Origin: Medicago truncatula
Taxonomy: Eukaryota > Streptophyta > Magnoliopsida > Fabales > Fabaceae
NCBI RefSeq assembly: GCF_003473485.1
Contig: NC_053048.1
Span: forward strand, 39,614,755 to 39,678,754
Length of the DNA: 64,000 bases
Reading direction: 5' to 3'
In this document: one piece after another, positions 22,614 to 33,479 of the stretch
Position numbering within the stretch: position 1 is the first letter of the stretch
How the letters are laid out: each line of letters begins with the position of its first letter
The notes under the pieces: generated by a model
Told to the model about the DNA's origin: nothing
The model's input: only the letters and a program-made list of their open reading frames with translations
The model's database searches: none
Position numbers and translations under genes: made by a program

Positions 22614-23547
22614 TAAGAGATTAAATTGTACATTATTTTATAAATTTTAAGGATTAAGTTGTTCAGTCTTTACATGGTCAAAAATGTGGAATTACTCTTC
22701 TTTTAAATATAAAATATCGACTCACGTGGTTAATCCGAGTTGAACTTAAAAACTTGCACATCATTTTGCTACCAAATATAACTCTTCTTTTAAATATACA
22801 ATATCAACTCAAGCGGTTATTATGAGTTGAACGGAAAAATTTGCATATCATCTCATCTCTAGAATATAACTCATGGGATAAAAATTTACATGAACATTTA
22901 ATATGATGGACAAGGGTTCAAACACGCAACTCTTCAATCATCAACACTTTGTATGTTTGAGTTTCGTTGTTATACTTTGTTGGCAAAAATTGCACATCTC
23001 TTCATGACGAGCAAGTCTTGAATTGTCACAAGACCAAATATATAATGTTTATGTCGAGCAAATCTTGATTCGTCACAAGACCAAATATATAGTGTTTATG
23101 CAAACACAAAGAGACACATATCTCTAAAATGTAACATCTTTATTTGTTATAATTATTTGGAAAGTTTCTCTTTTGTGTGTGCCTAAACACTATAAATTTG
23201 ATGTTCTAACCATACAAGAATTGCTCCTTCATGACTGGTTACCATACAACAAAAATCAAGATTCGTTTGTTCAAACAAAAGGAAATAGAGTGACAGTCAT
23301 CGAGTTCATCCTAGAAAACAAAACATCGTACTAATAAACAAAGAGTTCATGGTTCGACAACGCACACAAAGAACAAACTGAAGAATCTATTGAATATTGA
23401 CGGTTTGATGGGACAAAAAGCAAAAGCAAAAGTAGATACAAAGGAACAAAATTTATCTATAAGTGCAGGTGTATGCATAAACATGCTGCCAACACCAAAC
23501 GAGGTCCGGTTGAATTATCTATCTATCTATCTATCAAGAAGAATATC
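22614..23547. other. Upstream region of the FTc-class gene with tandem repeats
   Basis: Two tandem duplications: an imperfect unit of about 90 bases (22692-22780 and 22783-22868, around AACTCTTCTTTTAAATATA) and a unit of about 49 bases (23006-23052 and 23055-23100, around GTCACAAGACCAAATATATA). A TATA-like TATAAATT lies at 23191. If it is used, the FTc leader would be over 300 bases and would contain short upstream frames. A TATC microsatellite lies at 23516-23535, just before the FTc ATG. Confidence 0.5.
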
Positions 23548-25684
23548 ATGCCACAAAATTTGGTCGACCCTCTTGGTGTTATAGGAGATGTTTTGAGCCC
23601 TTTTACAAATTCTGTATCTTTGAGTGCTCTCATCAATAACAGAGAGATTAGCAATGGATGTATAATGAAACCCTCTCAACTAGTTAATCGTCCAAGGGTT
23701 AATGTTGGTGGTGATGATCTCAGGACTTTCTACACAATGGTAAGTATAGTTATTAAGAAATATTTTAAATGAAAAAAATGTGACTCTAAGATTGTTAATG
23801 CTTCAAAATATCTTTCATTGCCGGCACAATTGCATAAATCATAATTTTTTCTTATAGTAAATTTTAGTTGTAATTTTGTTAGCAGGAAAAATTAATCACA
23901 TAACATTCTATCACTTGAACTTTCAAACCCACCAAATCACCTTATGTTTCATTGAGCTACAATTTAAATCATGTTTAGCATCTTCATGTAATGTGCATTA
24001 ATTTTGGTTTGGTTGAGTCTCATTAGGTTATGGTGGACGCAGATGCACCTAGCCCTAGTAACCCTTTTTTGAAGGAATACTTGCATTGGTGAGTTATATT
24101 GTCTCTTTCTTTGGTAAAACTAAAAGCAATTGTGTAATTAAAAGTAAATGGAAGATCAAATTGTTTAGACTTATATACTTTTGTTATTATTCTTCCCTCT
24201 TAAACGAAATTGCAGGATGGTGACGGATATTCCAGCAACAACAAGTGCAAGCTTTGGTATGTACAACTATTGTTTGTATAACTTGTTCCACATGTTTAAA
24301 TTTAGCCTATGGACAAGTGTCATAAATATACATGTTAAGGAATTTAAGATGAAAACTTTTTCAAAAGAAAATTGTGTATAAAAACTAATGTTATATTTTT
24401 TAAGAACAAAAACTAAATTAATATAATAGTGAGTATAAAGGATACTACAACCCTAATACAAATCAGTACAAGTTGCATATTGGTGGGACGAGCAAATTAT
24501 ATGCAACTTGTATGCATTGCAATCTCCCTAATTTGCGTTTTTGTTGTTTTCATTCGTTTTTATGCTCTTTTTTTTTTTACCTCCTACTCCCCCATTTTCT
24601 TTATATATATATATATTCCTTTTTTTTAATAATATATATGTGCATTTGACGTAGAATTAGAGGTTCTAAAGGGTGTCAACCTAATTGGAATGACTTATAG
24701 CATCTTCGATGCCTATGTTCTTGATTCATGGAAAAAAAATCTCCTTTATATATGGGTATAAAATATTAAATTATTTGGTTGAGTAGATAAGGACCAAATT
24801 AGTAATAAAACAGTTTGATTAAAGGATGAAATTGAAAGGAAAACAATTCTTACCAATTAAAAGTTAGTATCCTCTTTATTTATTTATATATATATATATA
24901 TATCCCTCTTTATATATATCATATAAATATTAAAGAAAAATGTTTAAATAATATATATATATATATATATATAATATGCGAATATTAGTTTTTTTTTAAC
25001 GAATAGTATGCTTAGTTGATTGTTGTTACTTTCTTATGCTTGGTCCATTATCAAAATAAATAAATTGAATGTTCCTAATTTTATTCTTATATGAAATATT
25101 TTATCTTCGTGTAATAGTATAAAGGGGCGGTTCTAAGGCCCGGCGACTCCGGGCCAAATTTTTTGCAATTTCTTGTGTAGATCCCTATGAATTTCTTATA
25201 TAAACCCCTATAAATTGGACAATTTCTTTACATTTTTTATTATTTGCTTGCAATTTCTTATGTACGCTCTATAAATGTGTTGCAAATTTTTTTTTGCCCG
25301 GGCTTTACAATATTCCTGGCTCCGCCACTTTATATATATATATATATATATATCATATATTTCTAAGTATATACTGTTTATTTAATTTTTAGAAAAGATT
25401 GCATTGTATATTTTGGAGTTTCATATATACATCTTTTTATATGATGACACGAAATTTATACAGGGAAAGAGGTAGTGTTTTATGAGAGCCCGAAACCTTC
25501 AGCAGGGATTCATCGATTTGTGATTGCATTATTCAAGCAACTTGGCAGAGACACTGTTTTCGCCCCAGATTGGCGTCATAATTTCAACACTACGAACTTT
25601 GCTGAAATTAACAATTTGGTAATTGTTGCTTCAGTTTATTTCAACTGCCAACGAGAGCGTGGTTGCGGCGGAAGGAGATGTTAA
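23548..25684 (+). CDS. FTc: FLOWERING LOCUS T-like protein, legume FTc class
   Basis: PEBP protein of the FT group. Exons: 23548-23739, 24027-24088, 24216-24256, 25464-25684, GT-AG, 171 residues; exons 2 and 3 have the canonical 62 and 41 bases. The ATG chosen aligns with other FT starts; upstream in-frame residues do not. Tyr82 (KEYLHW) is FT-type. The segment FAPDWRHN has His137 where FT has Gln, and DADAPSP replaces DPDAPSP. Both are shared with the soybean FT5a group as I remember it, and so place the protein in FTc rather than mark decay. DPL is followed directly by GVIGDV, three residues shorter than [16 protein letters not shown] starts. The gene lies 9 kb downstream of the FTa-class gene on the same strand, as in the known legume FTa/FTc clusters. 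Intron 3 holds AT microsatellites and a MITE. Confidence 0.9.
25116..25333. mobile_element. MITE-like element in FTc intron 3
   Basis: The left end AAAGGGGCGGTTCTAAGGCCC and the right end GGGCTTTACAATATTCCTGG then CTCCGCCACTTT form imperfect inverted ends, about 215 bases apart. The ends are strikingly GC-rich in an AT-rich intron. CCCGG motifs near both ends are part of the arms. AT repeats on the right obscure any target duplication. Confidence 0.5.
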
Positions 25685-26500
25685 AAGATTAAAAGAAACC
25701 AAGTTGGACTTAATTAGTTCTATGTAATTTGATAACTCTTTTGAGTTCGTGATGGGAGACGTTCACATTTAGTGTCTAGGATCTCTTCAAAACAAGATTT
25801 TCATAATATAGGAGAAAACTTGCGGATTCTAAAAAAACAAGTTAGAAGAGTCAAAACAAAAAGGAAGATGTGAAAGTTAATATTTCAATTTGGTTTTAAG
25901 TCCGAAAATTAATTACATGTCTGCATTTTTTTTTTTTTTCTTGCACAGATCAACCGGTATGTTAGTCCTTTCTTCTTAATTAGAATTTGAAGACGGGTCC
26001 TACAACTCATTGCTTTGGGATATTATAAGCGGGGATTGCTTGAACCACCGCCTTAATCAAGAACTCCCTTACCAGTTATGGGTAATTTTATGATCATTCT
26101 GAATGAGTTTTCAACTTACGTATAATTTTAAGAACTTCATGCAAAGGATTATGCGTGACTTAGGCAGTGTCGATCAATTCCCCTCTTAGATTCAATTGAA
26201 CACCCATCCTGAGATGACTTGTCAACTTCTTTGATAATTGAGAAGGGCAACTTCGAATCAAATTGCTCAATAACACAAGTTAATGATTAATTCATAAGGA
26301 CATTTTTACTCCTCTTGCACGAAACTGTCAGTTAAAACACGGAAAAAAATACAGGCCTTTGGGGGCAGGGGTGCGAAGCGAAGAAACTCTCCTATGGTAC
26401 CGTAGAAAAGCAAAGAAACTCTTTATTGCACTTAAAAACAACCAAATAACCATCATAAAACTTAAATTGACTTATCAGTTATAACAATTAAAATCATGCT
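25685..26500. other. FTc 3' region and spacer to TMCO1
   Basis: No gene seen. The 3' UTR of the FTc-class gene (+) and the 3' UTR of the TMCO1-type gene (-, ending near 26550) converge here. No recognisable repeat apart from a short T-run at 25927-25939. Confidence 0.5.
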
Positions 26501-26609
26501 GGTCTCCCTAAGAGAAAGGAATAAAATATAAATGATTGAAGTTATGCAGTTACAGATTAACATCAACCTAAAAATAGCGAGATAAAATGTTTAACATAAC
26601 AGAACTAGA

Positions 26610-27179
26610 TCAACTGGTCTTTGGGTCTGGCATTGGAAAGAGACCAGCACCTGCACCCCTTGGCGGTGCAAAACCCAAGAACTTCTGCAAATTTGTTCTG
26701 ATACTAATGGAACACAAGAAGTATAGAAATGCCATGGAACAATCAGTGGGATCATTACCTTGCAATCCTCGATGGCTCATCTTCATAACAAGCCCAAAAG
26801 GCTTGAATGGCAATTTGGCAACTACCTTGCCTTCAAATAGCGAATTGAGCAGCCCAAATACCACAAAGAGAACCAGAGCAACCACACCACCGGATTTAAA
26901 CTTGAAGAGAGACAAGTCACGGCTAGATTCTTTGAGGCTAGTCTCAACACGGTCAATTTTTTTGGTCTTCGACTTCTTAATGTTGATTTTGTTGCTGTCT
27001 GTCTTCATAGTCTCAAGTTTCTTGGAAGCTTTGTCGATAGAGGACCGAAGGTTCTTGTAAGAATTTGTGCGGTAAATGAGAACCCATGAGATGGCCTCAC
27101 AAACAATAGCTGTACAGAAGGAGATACCCACTACAGTGAGGCCATCGGAGTACTTGAAATCTGAGAAGGGATATGCCAT
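26610..27179 (-). CDS. TMCO1: TMCO1-type ER calcium load-activated calcium channel
   Basis: Small ER membrane protein of the EMC3/TMCO1 superfamily, reported in animals as a channel that leaks Ca2+ from overfilled ER and as part of translocon-associated complexes. The coding region has no intron and gives 189 residues, equal to the animal family's usual 188. Visible signatures: VCEAISWVLIYRT in the first membrane segment; a lysine-rich coiled coil (about 45-80) ending ESSRDLSLFKFKS; GLLNSLFEGKVVAKLPFKP; and DCSMAFLYFLCSISIRTNLQKFLGFAPPRG near the C-terminus. The start at 27177-27179 is preferred: an in-frame upstream ATG would add 42 residues with no family match and would read across a likely splice acceptor. 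The cDNA leader is probably spliced from an exon at 29034-29190. Confidence 0.92.
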   Translation of the reverse strand: MAYPFSDFKYSDGLTVVGISFCTAIVCEAISWVLIYRTNSYKNLRSSIDKASKKLETMKTDSNKINIKKSKTKKIDRVETSLKESSRDLSLFKFKSGGVVALVLFVVFGLLNSLFEGKVVAKLPFKPFGLVMKMSHRGLQGNDPTDCSMAFLYFLCSISIRTNLQKFLGFAPPRGAGAGLFPMPDPKTS

Positions 27180-27342
27180 GGATGGTAAAGAGAAATCTAG
27201 AAACAAAGACAGCAAACTTGGATCTTGATCAGAATTGTTTGAACTTCCAAAACCTGTATAAATACACAAACTTCGTTTATTATATAACTCCTGTTTATAG
27301 AACATAAAAAACGAATATAGGTTTGGAGTATAAAATTAAAAA

Positions 27343-27505
27343 GGGTTATGCTAACAAGCGCCCTTAGGGGTATAAAATTTAAGAAGCTAAAGATGGAAAT
27401 AAATTATAAATTCAAGGTAAAAAAAGTCAATTTTAAAGTTTAGAGTTGTTAAATGCACCATTTCCAACACAAAGTTTCTTTTTTGGACTTCTTATCAAGT
27501 GCCCT
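27343..27505. mobile_element. MITE-like element, GTGCCCTTA family
   Basis: The left end TATGCTAACAAGCGCCCTTAG and the right end CTTATCAAGTGCCCTTGCC are inverted copies of the end motif seen at 2655-3043 and 51780-51925. Inner text AAATTCAAGGTAAAAAAAGT is shared with the 51.8-kb copy. It lies in the putative TMCO1 leader intron. Confidence 0.5.
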
Positions 27506-28245
27506 TGCCTCAAAAATAGGCAACAATTTAGAATCAGAAAGACCTAATCCATAATCATAACTTGCTACTTTTATGAGTTTTCATTTCCTCTATGTTATGT
27601 TAAGAAAGAATGCACACGTCACAGATGAAGAGCTTCTATGTTATGTTAGAAAGAATGTACACATCACAGCTGAAGAATGTGTAATGTCCAAAAAGAACAA
27701 ACAGCAAACTCGGACCTATACTTACGGTTAAACATACAATGCTCAAAACAATTTGGTTATCAGACAGTAAAACAAGGTAACCGAGTTCACAAATTGAGTT
27801 TTCTAAGATACATACAACACCAACCAAGCCTTATCCAACTAAGCAGGGTCGGCTACAAGGATCAAATTACGCCCTAATGTTCCATCTTTTAACCATATTT
27901 GGATCCAACTCATTAATCTCAAAGTTTTCTAAGATATATATTGAAAAATTCATTAAAATTGTAGGATTATTTTACGCAGAACAGCAGCGTCCTTTCAAGT
28001 AATAAGGTAAACATAAGCGAATCGCAAAACAGAACAGAGCAGCAACCAACTTCATATATTTTATAATTTATTATATAAGACAAAAAGAGATTACTAGATA
28101 CTTTATGTAATTAGAACCCATTTTCCATGTTATTTTCTATCATACTAATCTGTTTGTTAAGTATATTTATAATCAACATTCAATTTTGCAATAGCTCCAA
28201 AGTACTTTCTTAGTGGACTATCTATGTATAGACATCTTAGAAGTC

Positions 28246-28375
28246 GTCGTTGGGCCTAACACAACCCCGCAAAACCGGCTTGTGAGGTGAGGATTGCCCC
28301 CCACTTATAAACACATTGTCAGGCCATCTCTTAACCGAAGTGGGACTCATTAACAAGACATTAACACACAAGGTT
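28246..28375 (-). repeat. LTR-like promoter fragment of a dispersed repeat
   Basis: On the minus strand this reads AGTCCCACTTCGGTTAAGAG, then TGTTTATAAGTGG (TATA-like), then CCTCACAAGCCGG and TTAGGCCC. I know this succession as a common promoter-bearing segment of plant LTR-type repeats. Only about 130 bases are present, with no coding part, so it is a relic or solo fragment. Confidence 0.5.
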
Positions 28376-29190
28376 AGTATGCCATGGCATCTAACAAGTC
28401 AACAGAGTTGCTTATTACTCTTTTAGTAGTAAACCAACCAATTACAGCAAACATTAAAGTCTAATTTTTTGGTCTTTCTGATTGCGCTTCATATTATGCA
28501 TTTGAGTAAATTACAAAAAGCCAATAATCGTGAAACCATCTCGTATTTTGTTCAAAATAATTTAAACTCGTGTCAGCTGAGTATTCTTATGGGTTGCACT
28601 TATATAAGAAATTCAAACCAAGACATCTACCATCTTCAGCCTCTTACTTCAGATTTTAAAGTTGTCAAATTGTCAATAAATTTCGCTCATTATAAACTAG
28701 CATCGATCGATTTATAGGGGGACTCTATCAAACAATTCCACCCCATGAACTTAAAGTTAGAGTTCATGGCTTGTGACAAAACTTATGAAAGAAAAGTTCA
28801 GTTTTTAGTGACATTATGAACATCAATCTAGATCATAAACAAAACCTAAAGTAATCGATGACAGTAGAAAAATTAAGCAGCAACAGATCCTAAAGTAATG
28901 CACAAATAATTCAAAGTTACACTCACACCTTCAAAATTAAATCAACAGGAACAACAATTTAACCAAACACGAGACGTGATTAAGAATTTAAAGAAACGTT
29001 TTCTACCATAGTGGATCTGAGAAGAGTGAATACCTTGAGGAATCGCAGAAAGTGAACGAAGCCAAGGCGCGTGCGTTCACAGCTCAGCGATTCACGATGG
29101 GAGAAAGAGTTGACGAAGACGGTGATGGGTTTTGGTTCTTCAAATCTCTGATTAGGGTTCTGAATTGATTGCACTAACCAGAGTGAGTGA

Positions 29191-29737
29191 ATCTGAATCA
29201 AGGTATACTCGTTTATCTCTAAAATAATTTGTTATTTTTTAGGAATAAAAAACAGAACTTTATTTTAAAAAATTCAATAACAAATTAAGATAAAATATCA
29301 AGTTTATTCAAATTTCAAACAAAAAAAAGATTAAATTCAAACAAAAAAAAAAGATTAAATGTCAAGTGAAGCTAGTTAGTTTTGCGTGGTTAGTTTTTTT
29401 TTCTTTTTCTTCCCATCTTTTGACAAAAGATTTGTGTAGTTTTTTTTTTTTTGGTTACAATGCAAAGGACAAAAGTAAAAACAGAAAGAAAAAAAAGACT
29501 ACTTTTTAAAAAAGAAAGTCTCAGCCGCATCGATCTTAATGAGATTCAAGAGGCCATCTGAAGAGGTGGAATGGTAAAGCAGCTCAGTATAAAAGATTTG
29601 TGTCGTTGAATCTAAATATATTTTTTTTGGTAGAATCTAGATTTTTCTTTAATCTAGGTTAATTGAAAATTATATAACAATAAATAACTAATTTAAATGT
29701 GTGCAATATTTACTTGTACAATTATCTTTATATATAT
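29191..29737. other. Intergenic spacer, no gene seen
   Basis: AT-rich, many A- and T-runs. A 10-base TTATATATAT at 29728-29737 forms the left target duplication of the next element. Confidence 0.5.
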
Positions 29738-31395
29738 GGTTTAAATATGTAAATTGTTCTTGTAATTTGGCATATTTTTTGTTTTAGTTCATGTATCTTT
29801 TTTTGTTCTAAAACAACCCCTATAAGTTAATAACTTTTTGATTTTCGTCCCTCCCATCAACTTCCGTTACAAAAACGCACATGTGGCAAACGGAGGATGA
29901 CGTGGTAGTGTCTGACGCGGCAGACAATGCTGACATGACAAACTTATTAATGAGTCACACAGTGAGAGGGACCAAAATCAAAAAACGAAATTTGTAGAAG
30001 GACCAAAGCCAAAAAAACAAATTTCGTAAAGGGACCAAAACCAACCAAAATACGAAATTTGTAGATGAACTTGACTATTTCCAGGACCAAAACCAAAAAA
30101 CGAAATTTATCGAGGGACCAAAGCCAAAAAACGAGAAGACAAAAAATTCAAATTTAATTATATTTCTTCATCTTTTTCATTACTATCATTGTCTTCATAA
30201 ACTTCATCATCATCATCAAACAACACACAGAAATTCATCACTTCAAAATCCAAAAATCCATCAACTCAAAACAACAACAAACTCAATCCAACACTTTCAA
30301 TTATACACTCATGTGATAACTTCTCTTTTATTTCTTGTCACAAACAACAAAATCAAATTAAATCAATATACCCACTGTTCAACGTGCAATCCAATTCACA
30401 CACTTTAAAATCGTTTAAAATAAAACTTATCTCAATTCAACATTCCAACATATTTTTCAATTCTATTTATTATCCCTGTAGATCTTCAAATGAAAAGAAT
30501 ATTCATATCAAACTTGAACCTTTCTCTTATAATCCAATTTCACACAACAATCTTCCAAATCAACCGGAAAAAAAAAAAAAAAAAGAACACGACCCAAATG
30601 TTCGAAACAAAAATGATGAGATTAGAGTTCAAAGAATTGACGAATAAAGCATTTGGAGTGACCAAGAAACAGTTGAGATGCGAGATCAATGATGAGACGA
30701 GAGTTTGTAATGAAAAAAAAATCATTCTTTAGGTTTTTCAATTTTAGAATTTTGTGAATTTTTTCAATATTGGGAGTTCGAGCATTCACAATGAGGATTT
30801 TGTTGTTATAATTTGATTTTGATATTATCAATAAAAAATTAGTTCGGACTATGAACATTGTGGATTTTAGTGTTGAGATGTCAATTTGACCATAGTCAAT
30901 GGGGTTTTGTTTGAGTTTGTGAGAAGTTGTCCATTGAGAGTGAGATGATGATTTTGAGTTTTTTTTTTTTTTTTAATCTCTTTTCTGAGTATTTTTTCCT
31001 AGGTTTTTTGATGAATTTATGAAGACAATGATGAAGATGTAAAAGAGGTGGAAGGAAGAAGATGAAGAAAGCTATTTTTTTCTCGCTTTTTGGCTTTGGT
31101 CCCTCTACAAATTTCATTTTTTTGGCTTTGGTCCCTCTACAAATTTCGTTTTTTGGTTTTGGTCCCTCTCACTGTGTGACTCATCAATAAGTTTGTCACG
31201 TCAGCATCGTCTGCCACGTTAGACACTGCCACGTCATCCTATGTTTGCCACATGTGCGTTTTTGTAACGGAAGTTGACGGAAGGGACGAAAATCAAAAAG
31301 TCATTAACTTATAAGGGTTGTTTTAGAACAAAAGAATATACATGGACAAAAACCAAAAACATGCAAATTACAGGGACGATTTACATATTTAAGCC
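29738..31395. mobile_element. Mutator-like non-autonomous element with long inverted repeats
   Basis: Long terminal inverted repeats (over 300 bases) start GGTTTAAATATGTAAATTG and end in the complement AATTTACATATTTAAGCC form. Each arm contains AACTTCCGTTACAAAAACGC, CACATGTGGCAAAC-type sequence and several GGGACCAAA phrases. TTATATATAT (10 bp) flanks both ends (29728-29737 and 31396-31405), a duplication length typical of Mutator-like elements, though the sequence is low complexity. The interior (30180-31080) has short frames only, which do not resemble a transposase. Confidence 0.75.
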
Positions 31396-31431
31396 TTATA
31401 TATATATATAAAAGTTAACAAATATGATATG

Positions 31432-31632
31432 CATATATATGCATATTATATTTGTTACATTTTTTTAATATTTAAGTTTACTATTATTTATTTGTTACAT
31501 GTGTTATATGTTTATTAAAGGTATTTTTGAAAAAGAGAAAAAGTCAACCCAAAAAAATACCTTTAATATACAAATAACACATGTAACAAATAAATAATAA
31601 TAAACTTAAATATTAAAAAAATGTAACAAATA

Positions 31633-31642
<10 letters not shown>
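31432..31642. mobile_element. Near-perfect foldback element, about 210 bp
   Basis: The left arm ATATTTGTTACATTTTTTTA continues through TACATGTGTTATATG to AAAGGTATTTTT. The right arm is its reverse complement, starting AAAAATACCTTTAATATA and ending ATGTAACAAATATGAATAT. The loop is only about 21 bases. RNA from it would form a long hairpin. It is flanked by AT microsatellites (31637-31672). Confidence 0.75.
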
Positions 31643-31670
<28 letters not shown>

Positions 31671-32281
31671 GTCTTTTTTTCCTTTATCATTTAAAAAGTG
31701 TAACAAATTAGATGAGTATATTTATACTTACTTTTTCATCATCCCAATTATACCATTAAACAATTTTTTCTATAATAAATATTGTTTTTGTTGTCATTAA
31801 AAATAAGAATTTACATTATATATTTTTGTTATATTGTTAATGTCATTGAAATAGATAATCATGGTTAGTTTGGTTTGTTATAACGTGAAAACAACTAACA
31901 TTCATATTTTTAGTTTTAATCAAAATCAAAACTTCATATAAAAAATATTGTTAATAATTTTTAAATGTTGGCGCAATAAAAAAAGCATAATGACAGGCAC
32001 GTGAATACCCGTCTTTTCGCTGGTTAAATATAAAATTAGGTTAAAAAAAGAATAATTAACTATAGTTGTCATTGTCTTGTAAAAAAAAAAACTAAAGTTG
32101 CCATTGTAAAAAAATTAAAAAATAAACTAGACTAACTAATTATAAAAATTAAGTACAAGTAGCAAGGATACATGGGTTTTAGAGATTTCTAAGATTTTCA
32201 ACGAGGCTTTGCTTGTAAACTCGAGATTAATTTACTAATCAGAGCGATCTCATTGTAAGGAAGTAAAAATATGTAATATTA
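31643..32281. other. Intergenic spacer, no gene seen
   Basis: It starts with an AT microsatellite and continues as AT-rich spacer without recognisable feature. Confidence 0.5.
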
Positions 32282-32678
32282 GGGGGATGTATTGGATTAT
32301 GATTCTATGGGATTTTAAAAGATTTTTTAATTATGAAAAAGTTTTGTGATATTCAATCTAAGACTTTTTGCAACTTAAAAAAAGTCTTATGGTATTCAAT
32401 CAAGACTTTTTGTCATTTTAAAAAAGTCTTGAAGTATTCAATTAAGACTTTTCATCACTTAAAAAAAGTCTTGTGGTATTCAAAATCATTCAAATTTCGA
32501 ATGATTGTTTATTAAATTGGATTTTGATGGATTTCGTGGGATTTTGTAGTGTAATTTTAACAAGAAAAGATGAGATTTATTGAGATTGTTTTTCTTTTAA
32601 AAGTTACTATTTGTTTCTTCTCCTTTCTCTCTCTCTCTCTCTCCCTCCCTCCCCCTCCCTATTCTTTCCTTTCTCTCT

Positions 32679-32712
<34 letters not shown>

Positions 32713-33475
32713 TCTCATCCCCCATCTCTCCCTCTCTCTATCTCGTAAAAATATAAAAAATTGTATTGAGAATATTATGATAGAGAGTATGTCGTAATCA
32801 ATGTTCCGTAAATCGAGTGTTAACTCTCCGAGATTACCGAGTTTACGTTTTTAGGTACAAAAATCGAGTTAACTCTGAGGTAAACTCTGTTTCTGGTAAA
32901 ATCGGAAGGTTTGACTGAGTTAACACTCGGTAAACTCGTGTAAACTCAACCGATTTGTAATGGCTGACACAATATTTTTTTTAAAAGATTTGTAAGTGCT
33001 CGCATAGTTTTAAATATGTACAATTGAATTTTTTGGGAATAACATTTTTAACAAATAAAAAATGTGCATTGAGAATAATGTGTTAGAGTATTTTTTAGTC
33101 CCTTAAAATCTTATAAAATTCTTAAAATTTGAAAATCAATAGTAAAAGAATTTTTTATTGGTTTTATTTTTCTTTATTCAAACGTTAGAATTTATTTGTT
33201 TATTATTTTTATTATTCATGCTTGAAAGTTTGTTCTTTTTTCCCCTAAAATTCATTGAATCCTTTAAAATATTAAAATCATATAAAATCCTTTGAAATCC
33301 TTAAAAGTCAGTGTGATAAATCCTTTAAAATCTTAAGCGTATAATGTCTTTTACATAAAAAGTCTTTTAAAATCTCACAGAATCAATACAATTTCACACA
33401 GTCTTTTAAAATCTTAAAGACTTTTTTTTTTATTATTAAAATAGTCTTTTAAAATCTTAATCCAATACACTCCCC
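32282..33475. mobile_element. PIF/Harbinger-like non-autonomous element, TTA target duplication
   Basis: Ends are GGGGGATGTATTGGATTA on the left and TAATCCAATACACTCCCC on the right, with TTA directly outside both (32279-32281 and 33476-33478). Both flanks inside the ends hold many copies of AAGTCTTTTAAAATC-like repeats. In the left half, about four tandem copies of a 47-base unit (32340-32490) read as a repeating peptide but are not a gene. A CT microsatellite lies at 32624-32712, and a segment rich in GAGTTAACTCTG/GGTAAACTCG at 32815-32960. Confidence 0.7.
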
Positions 33476-33479
33476 TTAG

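Larger units (their letters stand above)
27254..29190 (-). other. 5' UTR intron and leader exon of the TMCO1-type gene
   Basis: On the minus strand a good donor (CCTCAAG then GTATTC, intron starting at 29033) and a good acceptor (TTATACAG before GTTTTGG, intron ending near 27254) frame a 1.8-kb intron just before the ATG. The upstream piece (about 29034-29190) is GC-richer and unique, as expected of a leader exon. The transcription start is not located precisely. Confidence 0.55.

Noticed and set aside
22692..23100. CRISPR-like repeat array
   Set aside because: Only two copies of each unit, directly abutting with no spacers, in a plant genome.
23390..23584. Start of FTc at an upstream ATG (23390 or 23473)
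   Set aside because: 23390 is in another frame; the 23473 in-frame extension is partly microsatellite translation and unlike any FT N-terminus. ATG 23548 matches the family.
25464..25684. FTc His137 (in place of FT Gln140) as a loss-of-function or TFL1-like switch
   Set aside because: The WRHN form, with DADAPSP, is to my knowledge normal in the soybean FT5a/FTc group, whose members promote flowering, so it marks the class rather than damage.
26587..27060. Plus-strand frame of 157 codons
   Set aside because: Antisense shadow of the TMCO1-type coding region.
32333..32515. Small repeat protein (KKVLWYSIKTF units)
   Set aside because: The frame arises from 47-base direct repeats in a non-autonomous transposon; no start context or expression signal.
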